Shown piece by piece: positions 1-5,146 of a DNA stretch of 6,965 nucleotides. The notes beneath the pieces are model-generated. The model did no database searches. It was not told the DNA's origin and saw only the letters and a program-made list of their open reading frames with translations. Within the stretch, counting starts at the first letter, position 1. The number at the start of each line of letters is the position of its first letter. Both the position numbers and the translations under genes were made by a program. Source of the stretch: Lachnospiraceae bacterium UBA4381 (GTDB lineage Bacteria; Bacillota; Clostridia; Lachnospirales; Lachnospiraceae); NCBI GenBank assembly GCA_002391105.1, contig DGRT01000129.1, positions 1-6,965 on the forward strand, in the 5' to 3' direction.

Positions 1-689
1 CAGGAACAGTATTCCATGCATTCCTGGGCGAGAAGCTTCCTGACTGGAAGGCGGCAGCAACTCTTGTTCGTAAGATTGCTAACAATTATAAGCTTCCGTA
101 CTATACTTTGTCTCCTACATATTCGATATGTAAGAATCATGGATATCTTACCGGAGAGGTATATGTATGTCCTGAATGTGGAGAGAAGACAGAGGTTTAC
201 AGCCGTATAACAGGTTATTATCGTCCGATCCAGAACTGGAATGATGGTAAGACACAGGAATATATGGATCGTCGCGAGTACGACATAATGGTAAGCAAGC
301 TTACACATGATGGCCCACGTATGGCTGAACCTGCTTATTCCAGAAAGGAAAATGAAACTCCTGATATGACCGGTTCAAAGGGAGTGGATAGTACAGAAAT
401 GGCTGAAAAGCCTGTAAAGGATGCTGGAATATCATCTGTGTCTGAAGCATCTGATATTCCGGACAGCATTCCGGTTATGTACGTAAAGGATCATTGTCCT
501 AAGTGCAAGGGCGCGGAGCAGAGATTTAAGCTTGCGAAGGTAGAATATAAGGAAGTGAACTGTTCACAGAATATGGATATAGCAAGAGAGCTTGGCATAC
601 AGCAGACACCGACTATTATTGATCCGGATGGAACAAGATATGTTGGCGATAATGCGGCTGCGGAATGGCTGAAGGCTCATAAAGCATAA
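1..689 (+). CDS. nrdD: Anaerobic (class III) ribonucleoside-triphosphate reductase, C-terminal part, fused to a glutaredoxin/NrdH-like domain (5' end outside window)
   Basis: NrdD makes deoxyribonucleoside triphosphates from ribonucleotides without oxygen, using a glycyl radical installed by the radical-SAM activase NrdG. The first complete codon is base 3 and 228 residues are visible. The segment starts with a typical NrdD stretch (GTVFHAFLGE). A four-ligand zinc site follows: C43 and H46 (CKNH), then C56 and C59 (CPEC). The radical site is RITGYYRP, with the radical glycine at G71 (bases 213-215). The usual NrdD end (NWNDGKTQEY and about ten more residues) is reached near base 285. The protein then continues through a hydrophilic linker of about 60 residues into a redoxin domain from about residue 157. 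That domain has CPKC (C165, C168) and a TPTI cis-proline motif (P203). Many NrdDs use formate as reductant, so the fused redoxin suggests thiol reduction instead; this is inference. No nrdG lies directly downstream. Confidence 0.93.
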   Translation, partial: GTVFHAFLGEKLPDWKAAATLVRKIANNYKLPYYTLSPTYSICKNHGYLTGEVYVCPECGEKTEVYSRITGYYRPIQNWNDGKTQEYMDRREYDIMVSKLTHDGPRMAEPAYSRKENETPDMTGSKGVDSTEMAEKPVKDAGISSVSEASDIPDSIPVMYVKDHCPKCKGAEQRFKLAKVEYKEVNCSQNMDIARELGIQQTPTIIDPDGTRYVGDNAAAEWLKAHKA

Positions 690-697
690 TAATACTT

Positions 698-760
698 AAG
701 TCTGATCTCTGAATCATATAATTACATATAATTCAGAGGTCGGGCTTATGTTTTAGTTTA
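698..760 (+). terminator. Probable intrinsic terminator of nrdD
   Basis: A 17-bp stem pairs bases 698-714 with 731-747. It is complementary throughout if G-U pairs are allowed, and its core is TCTCTGAAT with ATTCAGAGG. The AT-rich loop covers 715-730. The downstream T-tract is interrupted (ATGTTTTAGTTT), so termination may be incomplete. It starts nine bases after the nrdD stop codon. Confidence 0.7.
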
Positions 761-773
761 CATAATATAAACT

Positions 774-802
774 TTGCTATGATTTTATATTTACATTATA
801 TT
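774..802 (+). promoter_or_regulatory. Putative sigma-70/SigA-type promoter for the thioredoxin reductase-like gene
   Basis: A -35-like TTGCTA (774-779) lies 17 bases from a -10-like TATATT (797-802). It sits between the nrdD terminator and the next gene. The region is very AT-rich, so chance matches are possible. Confidence 0.45.
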
Positions 803-820
803 ATTGATGTAATAGAAGAA

Positions 821-870
821 ACAAACAGGATTAAACAAGATTAAACAAGATTATATAGGAATAAATAGGT
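821..870 (+). repeat. Degenerate 10-bp tandem repeat in the leader of the thioredoxin reductase-like gene
   Basis: Two perfect copies of TTAAACAAGA (831-840 and 841-850) are flanked by related 10-mers in the same phase: ACAAACAGGA (821-830), TTATATAGGA (851-860) and ATAAATAGGT (861-870). The array ends six bases before the start codon. The last units supply the only purine-rich, Shine-Dalgarno-like sequence (AGGA, TAGGT). The role is unknown; it may be simple slippage. Confidence 0.6.
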
Positions 871-876
871 ATAATT

Positions 877-1818
877 ATGGTTGATATTATTATAGTTGGT
901 GGAGGCCCTGCCGGACTTACAGCGGCAATTTATGGCTGCAGAAACGGTAAATCTGTTCTTGTTATAGAGAAGTCTGTTTTTGGCGGGCAGATAGTTAACT
1001 CGCCTAAGGTGGAGAATATCCCCGGATTTGATTCAATAAGTGGAGATGAATATGGGGACAGACTGCTGGAACAGGCTATGGGGCAGGGAGCTGATGTTAC
1101 AATAGAGGATGTAATCGCTGTTGAAGTAAAGAATGACGGACAGTCTGACAGACATTTTCTGGTGAAGACGGCTGAAGGGACTGAATACGCGGGAAAGACG
1201 GTTATCCTTGCCACAGGAACAACTCACAGAGTTCTGGGGCTGGAAGGAGAAGAGGAGCTGATAGGAAATGGTATCAGCTTCTGCGCGGTATGTGATGGCG
1301 ATTTCTACAGAGATAAAACTGTAGTCATGGTTGGTGGTGGTAATTCTGCATTTGTAGAGTCCAACCTTCTGGTGGATATAGTTGATAAGCTTATCATACT
1401 TCAGGATATGCCGGTATTTACCGCTGATAAGAAATTGCAGGATCAGCTTCTGTCTCATGATAATGTGGAAACTCATGTAGGAACCAGAGTGCTCGGCTAT
1501 GAAGTAGAGGATGGTCAGTTGAAGGGCGTGAGATATACTGAAGCTGAAGCCGGAGATACGGTAGTTAAGGTTGCCAAGTGTGATGGCGTATTTCTGGCGG
1601 TTGGACTTGTTCCCGAAAATGATTCCTTTAAGGAGCTTGCCGGACTTGATGAGAGAGGCTACTTTGTGCCGGAGAATATATGTCATACTAAGACACCGGG
1701 ACTTTTCGTAGCAGGCGACTGCTGCCGTAAGACACTTCGTCAGGTGGCAACAGCGTGCTCGGATGGGGCATATGCTGCGATAGCTGCCTCTGATTATATA
1801 CAGTCTCTTTGGGGATAA
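877..1818 (+). CDS. Thioredoxin reductase-family flavoprotein with a non-canonical pyridine nucleotide site
   Basis: The 313-residue length fits bacterial thioredoxin reductases, which pass electrons through FAD and a redox disulfide to thioredoxin or related redoxins in the cytoplasm. The N-terminal FAD-binding motif is GGGPAG (residues 8-13). The active-site pair is CAVC (C136, C139), followed by DG. The second Rossmann motif is GGGNSA (153-158). The C-terminal FAD motif begins AGDC (279-282) and ends with RQVATA. The HRRxxxR block that grips the 2'-phosphate of NADPH is replaced by LQDMPVFTADKK (about 175-186), with no arginine. NADPH use is therefore doubtful. NADH, or ferredoxin as in clostridial flavin-type thioredoxin reductases, is possible. 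A trxB label would imply NADPH specificity, so the symbol is left open. The ATG start lies just before the FAD strand; its ribosome binding site is weak (TAGGT). The plausible partner is the redoxin domain of NrdD upstream, or a free thioredoxin. Confidence 0.9.
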   Translation: MVDIIIVGGGPAGLTAAIYGCRNGKSVLVIEKSVFGGQIVNSPKVENIPGFDSISGDEYGDRLLEQAMGQGADVTIEDVIAVEVKNDGQSDRHFLVKTAEGTEYAGKTVILATGTTHRVLGLEGEEELIGNGISFCAVCDGDFYRDKTVVMVGGGNSAFVESNLLVDIVDKLIILQDMPVFTADKKLQDQLLSHDNVETHVGTRVLGYEVEDGQLKGVRYTEAEAGDTVVKVAKCDGVFLAVGLVPENDSFKELAGLDERGYFVPENICHTKTPGLFVAGDCCRKTLRQVATACSDGAYAAIAASDYIQSLWG

Positions 1819-1826
1819 AACTATTT

Positions 1827-1849
1827 AAAGGTTAAGAATGATACTATGA
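1827..1849 (+). promoter_or_regulatory. Ribosome binding site and possible three-codon lead ORF overlapping the repeat-protein start
   Basis: AAAGG (1827-1831) lies 14 bases from the gene's ATG at 1846, which is long. It lies only six bases from another ATG at 1838 in a different frame. That frame reads Met-Ile-Leu and stops at TGA (1847-1849), overlapping the real start as ATGA. Translation may therefore begin at 1838 and re-initiate at 1846. This is inference from spacing only. Confidence 0.4.
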
Positions 1850-2997
1850 AAGATAATAATAACGAAGTAAATATGTATGGAGAACAGTCTGGCTACAATA
1901 ATCCGGCGCCAAATGGAATGAACTATGGTCAGCCGGGGCAAGCACCAAACGGAATGAACTATGGTCAGCCAAGTCCTGCACCAAACGGGATGAACTACGG
2001 TCAGCCAAGTCCTGCACCAAACGGAATGAACTATGGTCAGCCAGGTCCTGCACCAAACGGGATGAATTACGGTCAGCCAAATCCTGCACCAAACGGGATG
2101 AACTACGGCCAGCCAAATCCTGCACCAAACGGGATGAACTACGGTCAGCCAAATCCTGCACCAAACGGGATGAATTACGGTCAGCCAAATCCTGCACCAA
2201 ACGGGATGAATTACGGCCAGCCAAATCCTGCACCAAACGGGATGAACTATGGTCAGCCAAGTCAAGCGCCAAACGGGATGAATTACGGTCAGCCAAATCC
2301 TGCACCGAATGGGATGAATTACGGTCAGCCAAATCCTGCACCAAACGGGATGAACTACGGCCAGCCGCTGCAGCAAACGCCGGGGTATGGAACTCCGTAT
2401 AGGTCTGTAGAGAGTAAACCTGTTTATGAAAAAGGCCTTAGTGGTGGAAAGCTCTTTCTTGTAATAGGCATTATAGCTGCAAGTATTATAGCACTTATAG
2501 TTGTCCTGATACTTACACTTAGTGGGGGCAGACTGTCCAAAAGTGATGGAGGATATTCATCTGTTGATAAGGTGGTGGAAGAATATCTTAAGGGAATAAA
2601 TAAACTGGATAAGGATAAGATGCTAAGCTGTTATCCTGAAAATATCAGTAAGGAAACTAAAAAGGAAATCGATAATTATATAGCCAGCTATGGGGGAGAT
2701 GCGGAGGGCAAACCACTGACCCTGAAAACAGATGAACTGGAAGTGAAATATAATGAGGTTTCCGGGTCTGAGCTGAAAAAGGTAAATGATAAGTATAAGC
2801 TGAAAGCAAAGAAAGTATATGATGTTGATATAACTATTCCATATAAGCAGGAGATAGTGATAACCACAGAAGGTTATAATGAGGCAAAGGCACAGGTGGC
2901 TGAGCTGGGCGGCAAATATTACCTGCTGAACTTTAAGGTTACAGGAGGAGAGATTACCTCCCAGACAGATACTAACGAAGGTTCTACAGAAGAATAG
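1846..2997 (+). CDS. Repeat-containing single-pass membrane protein of unknown function
   Basis: I do not recognise a named family for this 383-residue protein. Residues 1-21 are polar and Asn-rich. Residues 22-177 are thirteen 12-residue repeats of the form PNGMNYGQPxxA, mostly with NP, SP or GP at the variable positions. A short linker with several lysines follows. A single hydrophobic helix spans about 203-225 (LFLVIGIIAASIIALIVVLILTL). The rest, from about 240, is a charged domain. Its start (VDKVVEEYLKGINKLDKDKM) resembles NTF2-like extracytoplasmic domains such as DUF4878; that resemblance is a guess from the pattern. There is no signal-peptide cleavage motif or lipobox. The likely topology is repeat region inside, C-terminal domain outside, but the flanking charges do not settle it. 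It lies 27 bases after the flavoprotein gene with no terminator between, so the two are probably co-transcribed. The start at 1846 is the first in-frame ATG and has a poorly spaced ribosome binding site. Confidence 0.85.
   Translation: MKDNNNEVNMYGEQSGYNNPAPNGMNYGQPGQAPNGMNYGQPSPAPNGMNYGQPSPAPNGMNYGQPGPAPNGMNYGQPNPAPNGMNYGQPNPAPNGMNYGQPNPAPNGMNYGQPNPAPNGMNYGQPNPAPNGMNYGQPSQAPNGMNYGQPNPAPNGMNYGQPNPAPNGMNYGQPLQQTPGYGTPYRSVESKPVYEKGLSGGKLFLVIGIIAASIIALIVVLILTLSGGRLSKSDGGYSSVDKVVEEYLKGINKLDKDKMLSCYPENISKETKKEIDNYIASYGGDAEGKPLTLKTDELEVKYNEVSGSELKKVNDKYKLKAKKVYDVDITIPYKQEIVITTEGYNEAKAQVAELGGKYYLLNFKVTGGEITSQTDTNEGSTEE
1909..2376 (+). repeat. In-frame 36-bp tandem repeat, 13 copies
   Basis: Thirteen uninterrupted 36-base units encode PNGMNYGQP plus three variable residues. 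The variable triplets in order are GQA, SPA, SPA, GPA, five NPA, SQA, two NPA and a diverged LQQ. Units are nearly identical at the DNA level. They differ mainly at synonymous sites (AAC/AAT, TAC/TAT, GGT/GGC) and in the variable triplet, which points to recent expansion or gene conversion. The first and last copies are the most diverged, as expected at array edges. Confidence 0.97.
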
Positions 2998-3025
2998 ATA
3001 TCCGGTTTCAATTACCTGATATAAG

Positions 3026-3065
3026 GCACCTGCAGATATTGATATCTGTAGGTGCTTTCTTTTTG
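3026..3065 (+). terminator. Strong intrinsic terminator after the repeat-protein gene
   Basis: GCACCTGCAGATA (3026-3038) pairs with TATCTGTAGGTGC (3043-3055), giving 13 bp with one G-U pair and a four-base loop. The T-rich run TTTCTTTTT (3056-3064) follows immediately. It begins 28 bases after the stop codon and separates this unit from the leu operon. Confidence 0.92.
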
Positions 3066-3111
3066 ATAACAGGTTTTTTCTTTTTGATAACAGGTGCTTT
3101 CTTTTTGACAG
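3056..3111 (+). repeat. 21-bp tandem repeat between the terminator and the leu promoter
   Basis: Two full units share TTTCTTTTTGATAACAGGT (3056-3074 and 3077-3095) at a 21-base period. A third, partial unit (TTTCTTTTTGACAG, 3098-3111) follows in the same phase. The first copy forms the T-tract of the upstream terminator. The third carries the -35 box of the putative leu promoter. The period is about two helical turns. Confidence 0.85.
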
Positions 3112-3134
3112 TTTCTTTTGATTATATATATAAA
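3105..3134 (+). promoter_or_regulatory. Putative SigA-type promoter of the leuC-leuD-leuB-ilvD operon
   Basis: A perfect consensus -35 TTGACA (3105-3110) lies in the last copy of the 21-bp repeat. The -10 candidate is TATAAA (3129-3134), 18 bases downstream; TATATA (3127-3132) at 16 bases is an alternative. The start would fall near 3140, giving a leader of about 65 bases. That is too short for a T-box or a leucine-peptide attenuator of usual size. Confidence 0.65.
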
Positions 3135-3158
3135 ATATGTTATTATAGGCTTTATGCA

Positions 3159-3177
3159 AGTTTCTTGATAAGAAACT
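3159..3177 (+). promoter_or_regulatory. Palindrome/hairpin in the leuC leader
   Basis: AGTTTCT (3159-3165) and AGAAACT (3171-3177) form a perfect 7-bp inverted repeat around TGATA. It lies about 25 bases downstream of the -10 box and 15 bases before the ribosome binding site. It could be an operator for a repressor or a small RNA hairpin. It is not a clear match to the CodY consensus as I know it. Confidence 0.4.
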
Positions 3178-3207
3178 GTACCGGATATTTGTAAGGAGGA
3201 AGAAAAT

Positions 3208-4497
3208 ATGGGAATGACGATGACACAAAAGATTCTGGCAGCTCATGCGGGTCTGGATAGTGTTAAGGCAGGTGATCTGATAGAGGCAAGCCTTGATCTT
3301 GTTCTTGGAAATGATGTTACAACACCTGTAGCCATAAATGAATTAGATAAATTCAAAAAAAAGACAGTATTTGATAATACGAAGATTGCACTTGTAATGG
3401 ATCATTTTACTCCTAATAAGGATATAAAAAGTGCTGAGCATGTAAAGCAGGTCAGAGACTTCTCAAAGGCTAATAATATCGTTAACTACTTTGATGTTGG
3501 CCAGATGGGTATCGAGCATGCGCTGCTTCCGGAAAAAGGACTTATAGTTGCGGGTAATACCTGTATAGGCGCTGATTCACATACCTGTACCTATGGTGCA
3601 CTTGGTGCATTTTCTACCGGTGTCGGATCAACAGATATGGCGGCAGGAATGATTACCGGTAAGGCTTGGTTTAAGGTTCCTTCTGCAATAAAGTTTGTTC
3701 TTAAGGGAGAGAAGGCTGAGTGGACCAGCGGTAAGGATCTGATACTTCATATCATAGGAAAGATCGGTGTCGATGGTGCCAGATATAAGTCCATGGAATT
3801 TGTTGGAGAGGGTGTAAAGTCTCTTACAATGGATGACAGATTTACTATAGCAAATATGGCTATAGAAGCCGGTGCAAAGAATGGTATCTTTCCTGTAGAT
3901 GAACTGACTCTTAAGTATATAGAGGAGCATGCTCCGGAGAAGTTTGCCAACAAGGAATATACTGTATATGAAGCTGATGAGGATGCCGAGTATGATGAGG
4001 TTATAGAGATCGATCTTAGTGAGCTTCGTCCTACTGTTGCATTTCCACATCTTCCGGAGAATACCAAGACTATAGATGAGATTCATAGAGATGGAGATAT
4101 TGAGATTGATCAGGTTGTTATCGGTTCCTGTACAAATGGTCGTATCGATGATATGAGAATAGCGGCAGATATCATGAACGGACGTAAGGTGGCTGACTGG
4201 CTCAGAGTTATCATTATTCCGGGAACTCAGGATATATATCTTCAGATGCTTCGTGAAGGACTTACAGAGATTTTTATCAAAGCGGGAGCTATCGTAAGTA
4301 CGCCGACATGCGGTCCGTGTCTTGGCGGTCATATGGGAATACTGGCTCATGGAGAAAGAGCAGTTTCAACTACAAACCGTAACTTCATCGGACGTATGGG
4401 TGCGATTGATTCAGAGATATATCTTGCTAGTCCTGCTGTTGCGGCTGCATCTGCAATTACAGGAAAGATCAGCAGTCCTGAAGATCTGGGGCTGTAA
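3208..4497 (+). CDS. leuC: 3-isopropylmalate dehydratase (isopropylmalate isomerase), large subunit
   Basis: LeuC with LeuD isomerises 2-isopropylmalate to 3-isopropylmalate in leucine synthesis, in the cytoplasm, using a [4Fe-4S] cluster of the aconitase type. The 429-residue length and sequence fit the short LeuC subfamily common in clostridia and archaea. The three cluster ligands are visible as C308 in GSCTNGR and C368 and C371 in TCGPCLGGH. Other family signatures are the N-terminal MTQKILAAHAG, the DSHTCTYGALG segment near residue 120, and GAIDSEIYLASP near the C-terminus. The ATG at 3208 has an ideal AAGGAGG (3193-3199) eight bases upstream; Met3 and Met5 are unlikely alternatives. It is the first gene of the operon, preceded by its own promoter and followed by leuD after 31 bases. 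leuA, which makes its substrate, is not in the window. Confidence 0.97.
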   Translation: MGMTMTQKILAAHAGLDSVKAGDLIEASLDLVLGNDVTTPVAINELDKFKKKTVFDNTKIALVMDHFTPNKDIKSAEHVKQVRDFSKANNIVNYFDVGQMGIEHALLPEKGLIVAGNTCIGADSHTCTYGALGAFSTGVGSTDMAAGMITGKAWFKVPSAIKFVLKGEKAEWTSGKDLILHIIGKIGVDGARYKSMEFVGEGVKSLTMDDRFTIANMAIEAGAKNGIFPVDELTLKYIEEHAPEKFANKEYTVYEADEDAEYDEVIEIDLSELRPTVAFPHLPENTKTIDEIHRDGDIEIDQVVIGSCTNGRIDDMRIAADIMNGRKVADWLRVIIIPGTQDIYLQMLREGLTEIFIKAGAIVSTPTCGPCLGGHMGILAHGERAVSTTNRNFIGRMGAIDSEIYLASPAVAAASAITGKISSPEDLGL

Positions 4498-4528
4498 ATA
4501 AACCAATTTGAAGAAAGGAAATACTATT

Positions 4529-5020
4529 ATGCAGGCAAAAGGCAGAGTACATAGATATGGTGATAATGTAGATACAGACGTAATCATTCCTGCAAGATAT
4601 CTCAATACAGCAGATCCTAAGGAGCTGGCTAAGAACTGTATGGAGGATATTGATAAGGAATTTGTTAACAGGGTTAAGGAAGGAGATATCATGGTTGCCG
4701 GAAAGAACTTTGGATGTGGTTCTTCCAGAGAGCATGCTCCGATAGCCATAAAGGCATCCGGAATATCCTGTGTTATAGCAGAATCATTTGCCCGTATCTT
4801 CTATAGAAATTCTATAAATATCGGACTTCCTATACTTGAGTGCAGGGAAGCAAGCGAGGAGATAAAGGCAGATGATGAGGTGGAGGTTAACTTTGATACA
4901 GGTGAGATCACAGATCTTACAACCGGAAAGAAGTATCAGGGACAGGCATTTCCTCCATTTATGCAGAATATCATTAAAAGTGGCGGACTTATCAATTCCA
5001 TTAATGCTAAAGAAGTATAA
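4529..5020 (+). CDS. leuD: 3-isopropylmalate dehydratase, small subunit
   Basis: LeuD is the swivelling small subunit that completes the isopropylmalate isomerase active site with LeuC. The 163-residue length fits the family that pairs with short LeuC. Visible motifs are GDNVDTDVIIPARYLNT (residues 11-27), FGCGSSREHAP just past residue 60, and AESFARIFYRNSINIGLP in the second half. The loop at residues 24-27 reads YLNT, in the position where the YLxx loop contributes to substrate choice in this family. I chose the ATG at 4529 because AAAGGA (4514-4519) lies about nine bases upstream and Met-Gln-Ala-Lys-Gly matches the usual N-terminus. An in-frame TTG at 4508 would add seven residues that contain the ribosome binding site, so it is unlikely to be used. 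The gene sits between leuC and leuB in one operon. Confidence 0.96.
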   Translation: MQAKGRVHRYGDNVDTDVIIPARYLNTADPKELAKNCMEDIDKEFVNRVKEGDIMVAGKNFGCGSSREHAPIAIKASGISCVIAESFARIFYRNSINIGLPILECREASEEIKADDEVEVNFDTGEITDLTTGKKYQGQAFPPFMQNIIKSGGLINSINAKEV

Positions 5021-5045
5021 AATGATATAGGTGTCAAAAGTCAGA

Positions 5046-5072
5046 ATGCGTTCCTGCCTGCAGGAGAAGCAT
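5046..5072 (+). other. Imperfect hairpin in the leuD-leuB gap
   Basis: ATGC (5046-5049) pairs with GCAT (5069-5072) and CCTG (5053-5056) with CAGG (5061-5064), around a four-base loop, with internal mismatches between. There is no T-tract after it, so it is not a terminator. It may affect mRNA stability or processing between leuD and leuB. Confidence 0.4.
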
Positions 5073-5090
5073 GCTTACTGTATGTCATTT

Positions 5091-5115
5091 GGTGTCACGG
5101 AGTGCCTGTGACATC
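5091..5115 (+). other. 10-bp hairpin in the leuD-leuB gap, upstream of the leuB ribosome binding site
   Basis: GGTGTCACGG (5091-5100) pairs with CCTGTGACATC (5106-5115 region) in a continuous stem with two G-U pairs and a five-base loop. The right arm can instead pair with ATGTCAT (5082-5088) through seven pairs, so two mutually exclusive folds exist. No T-run follows. The leuB ribosome binding site GAGG (5135-5138) lies 20 bases further on and is not occluded by either fold. Confidence 0.55.
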
Positions 5116-5146
5116 AACATCATAATATAGAATCGAGGTAAAGCAG

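Noticed and set aside
16..210. Small plus-strand open frame within nrdD
   Set aside because: It is out of frame with the conserved NrdD sequence that covers the same bases.
1033..1686. Antisense open frame of 217 codons inside the flavoprotein gene
   Set aside because: It lies wholly opposite a strongly supported coding gene. Its translation is low-complexity and Ile/Ser-rich with no recognisable motif.
1825..2376. Two long antisense open frames across the repeat array
   Set aside because: The 36-base period is a multiple of three and the unit has no stop in these frames, so they stay open automatically. Neither has a plausible start region or family resemblance.
1909..2376. CRISPR array
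   Set aside because: The period is a plain 36 bases without unique spacers, and the units are in-frame codons of a protein.
3135..3207. T-box riboswitch or leucine leader-peptide attenuator before leuC
   Set aside because: The leader is only about 65 bases. It has no specifier stem, T-box sequence, terminator pair or leucine-rich small ORF.
2623..3246. Antisense open frame spanning the repeat-protein end, the terminator and the leu promoter
   Set aside because: It crosses a strong terminator and promoter. Its KRKHLLSKRK repeats are just the 21-bp repeat read backwards.
3628..4350. Antisense open frame of 240 codons inside leuC
   Set aside because: It is opposite a clear leuC with all cluster cysteines. 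The translation shows no domain and no ribosome binding site was seen.
4508..4528. Upstream TTG start for leuD
   Set aside because: It would place the ribosome binding site inside the coding region and add residues not typical of LeuD. The ATG at 4529 is better supported.
5091..5115. Intrinsic terminator between leuD and leuB
   Set aside because: The stem is good but the following bases (AACATCATAA) contain no T-run on either strand suited to termination.
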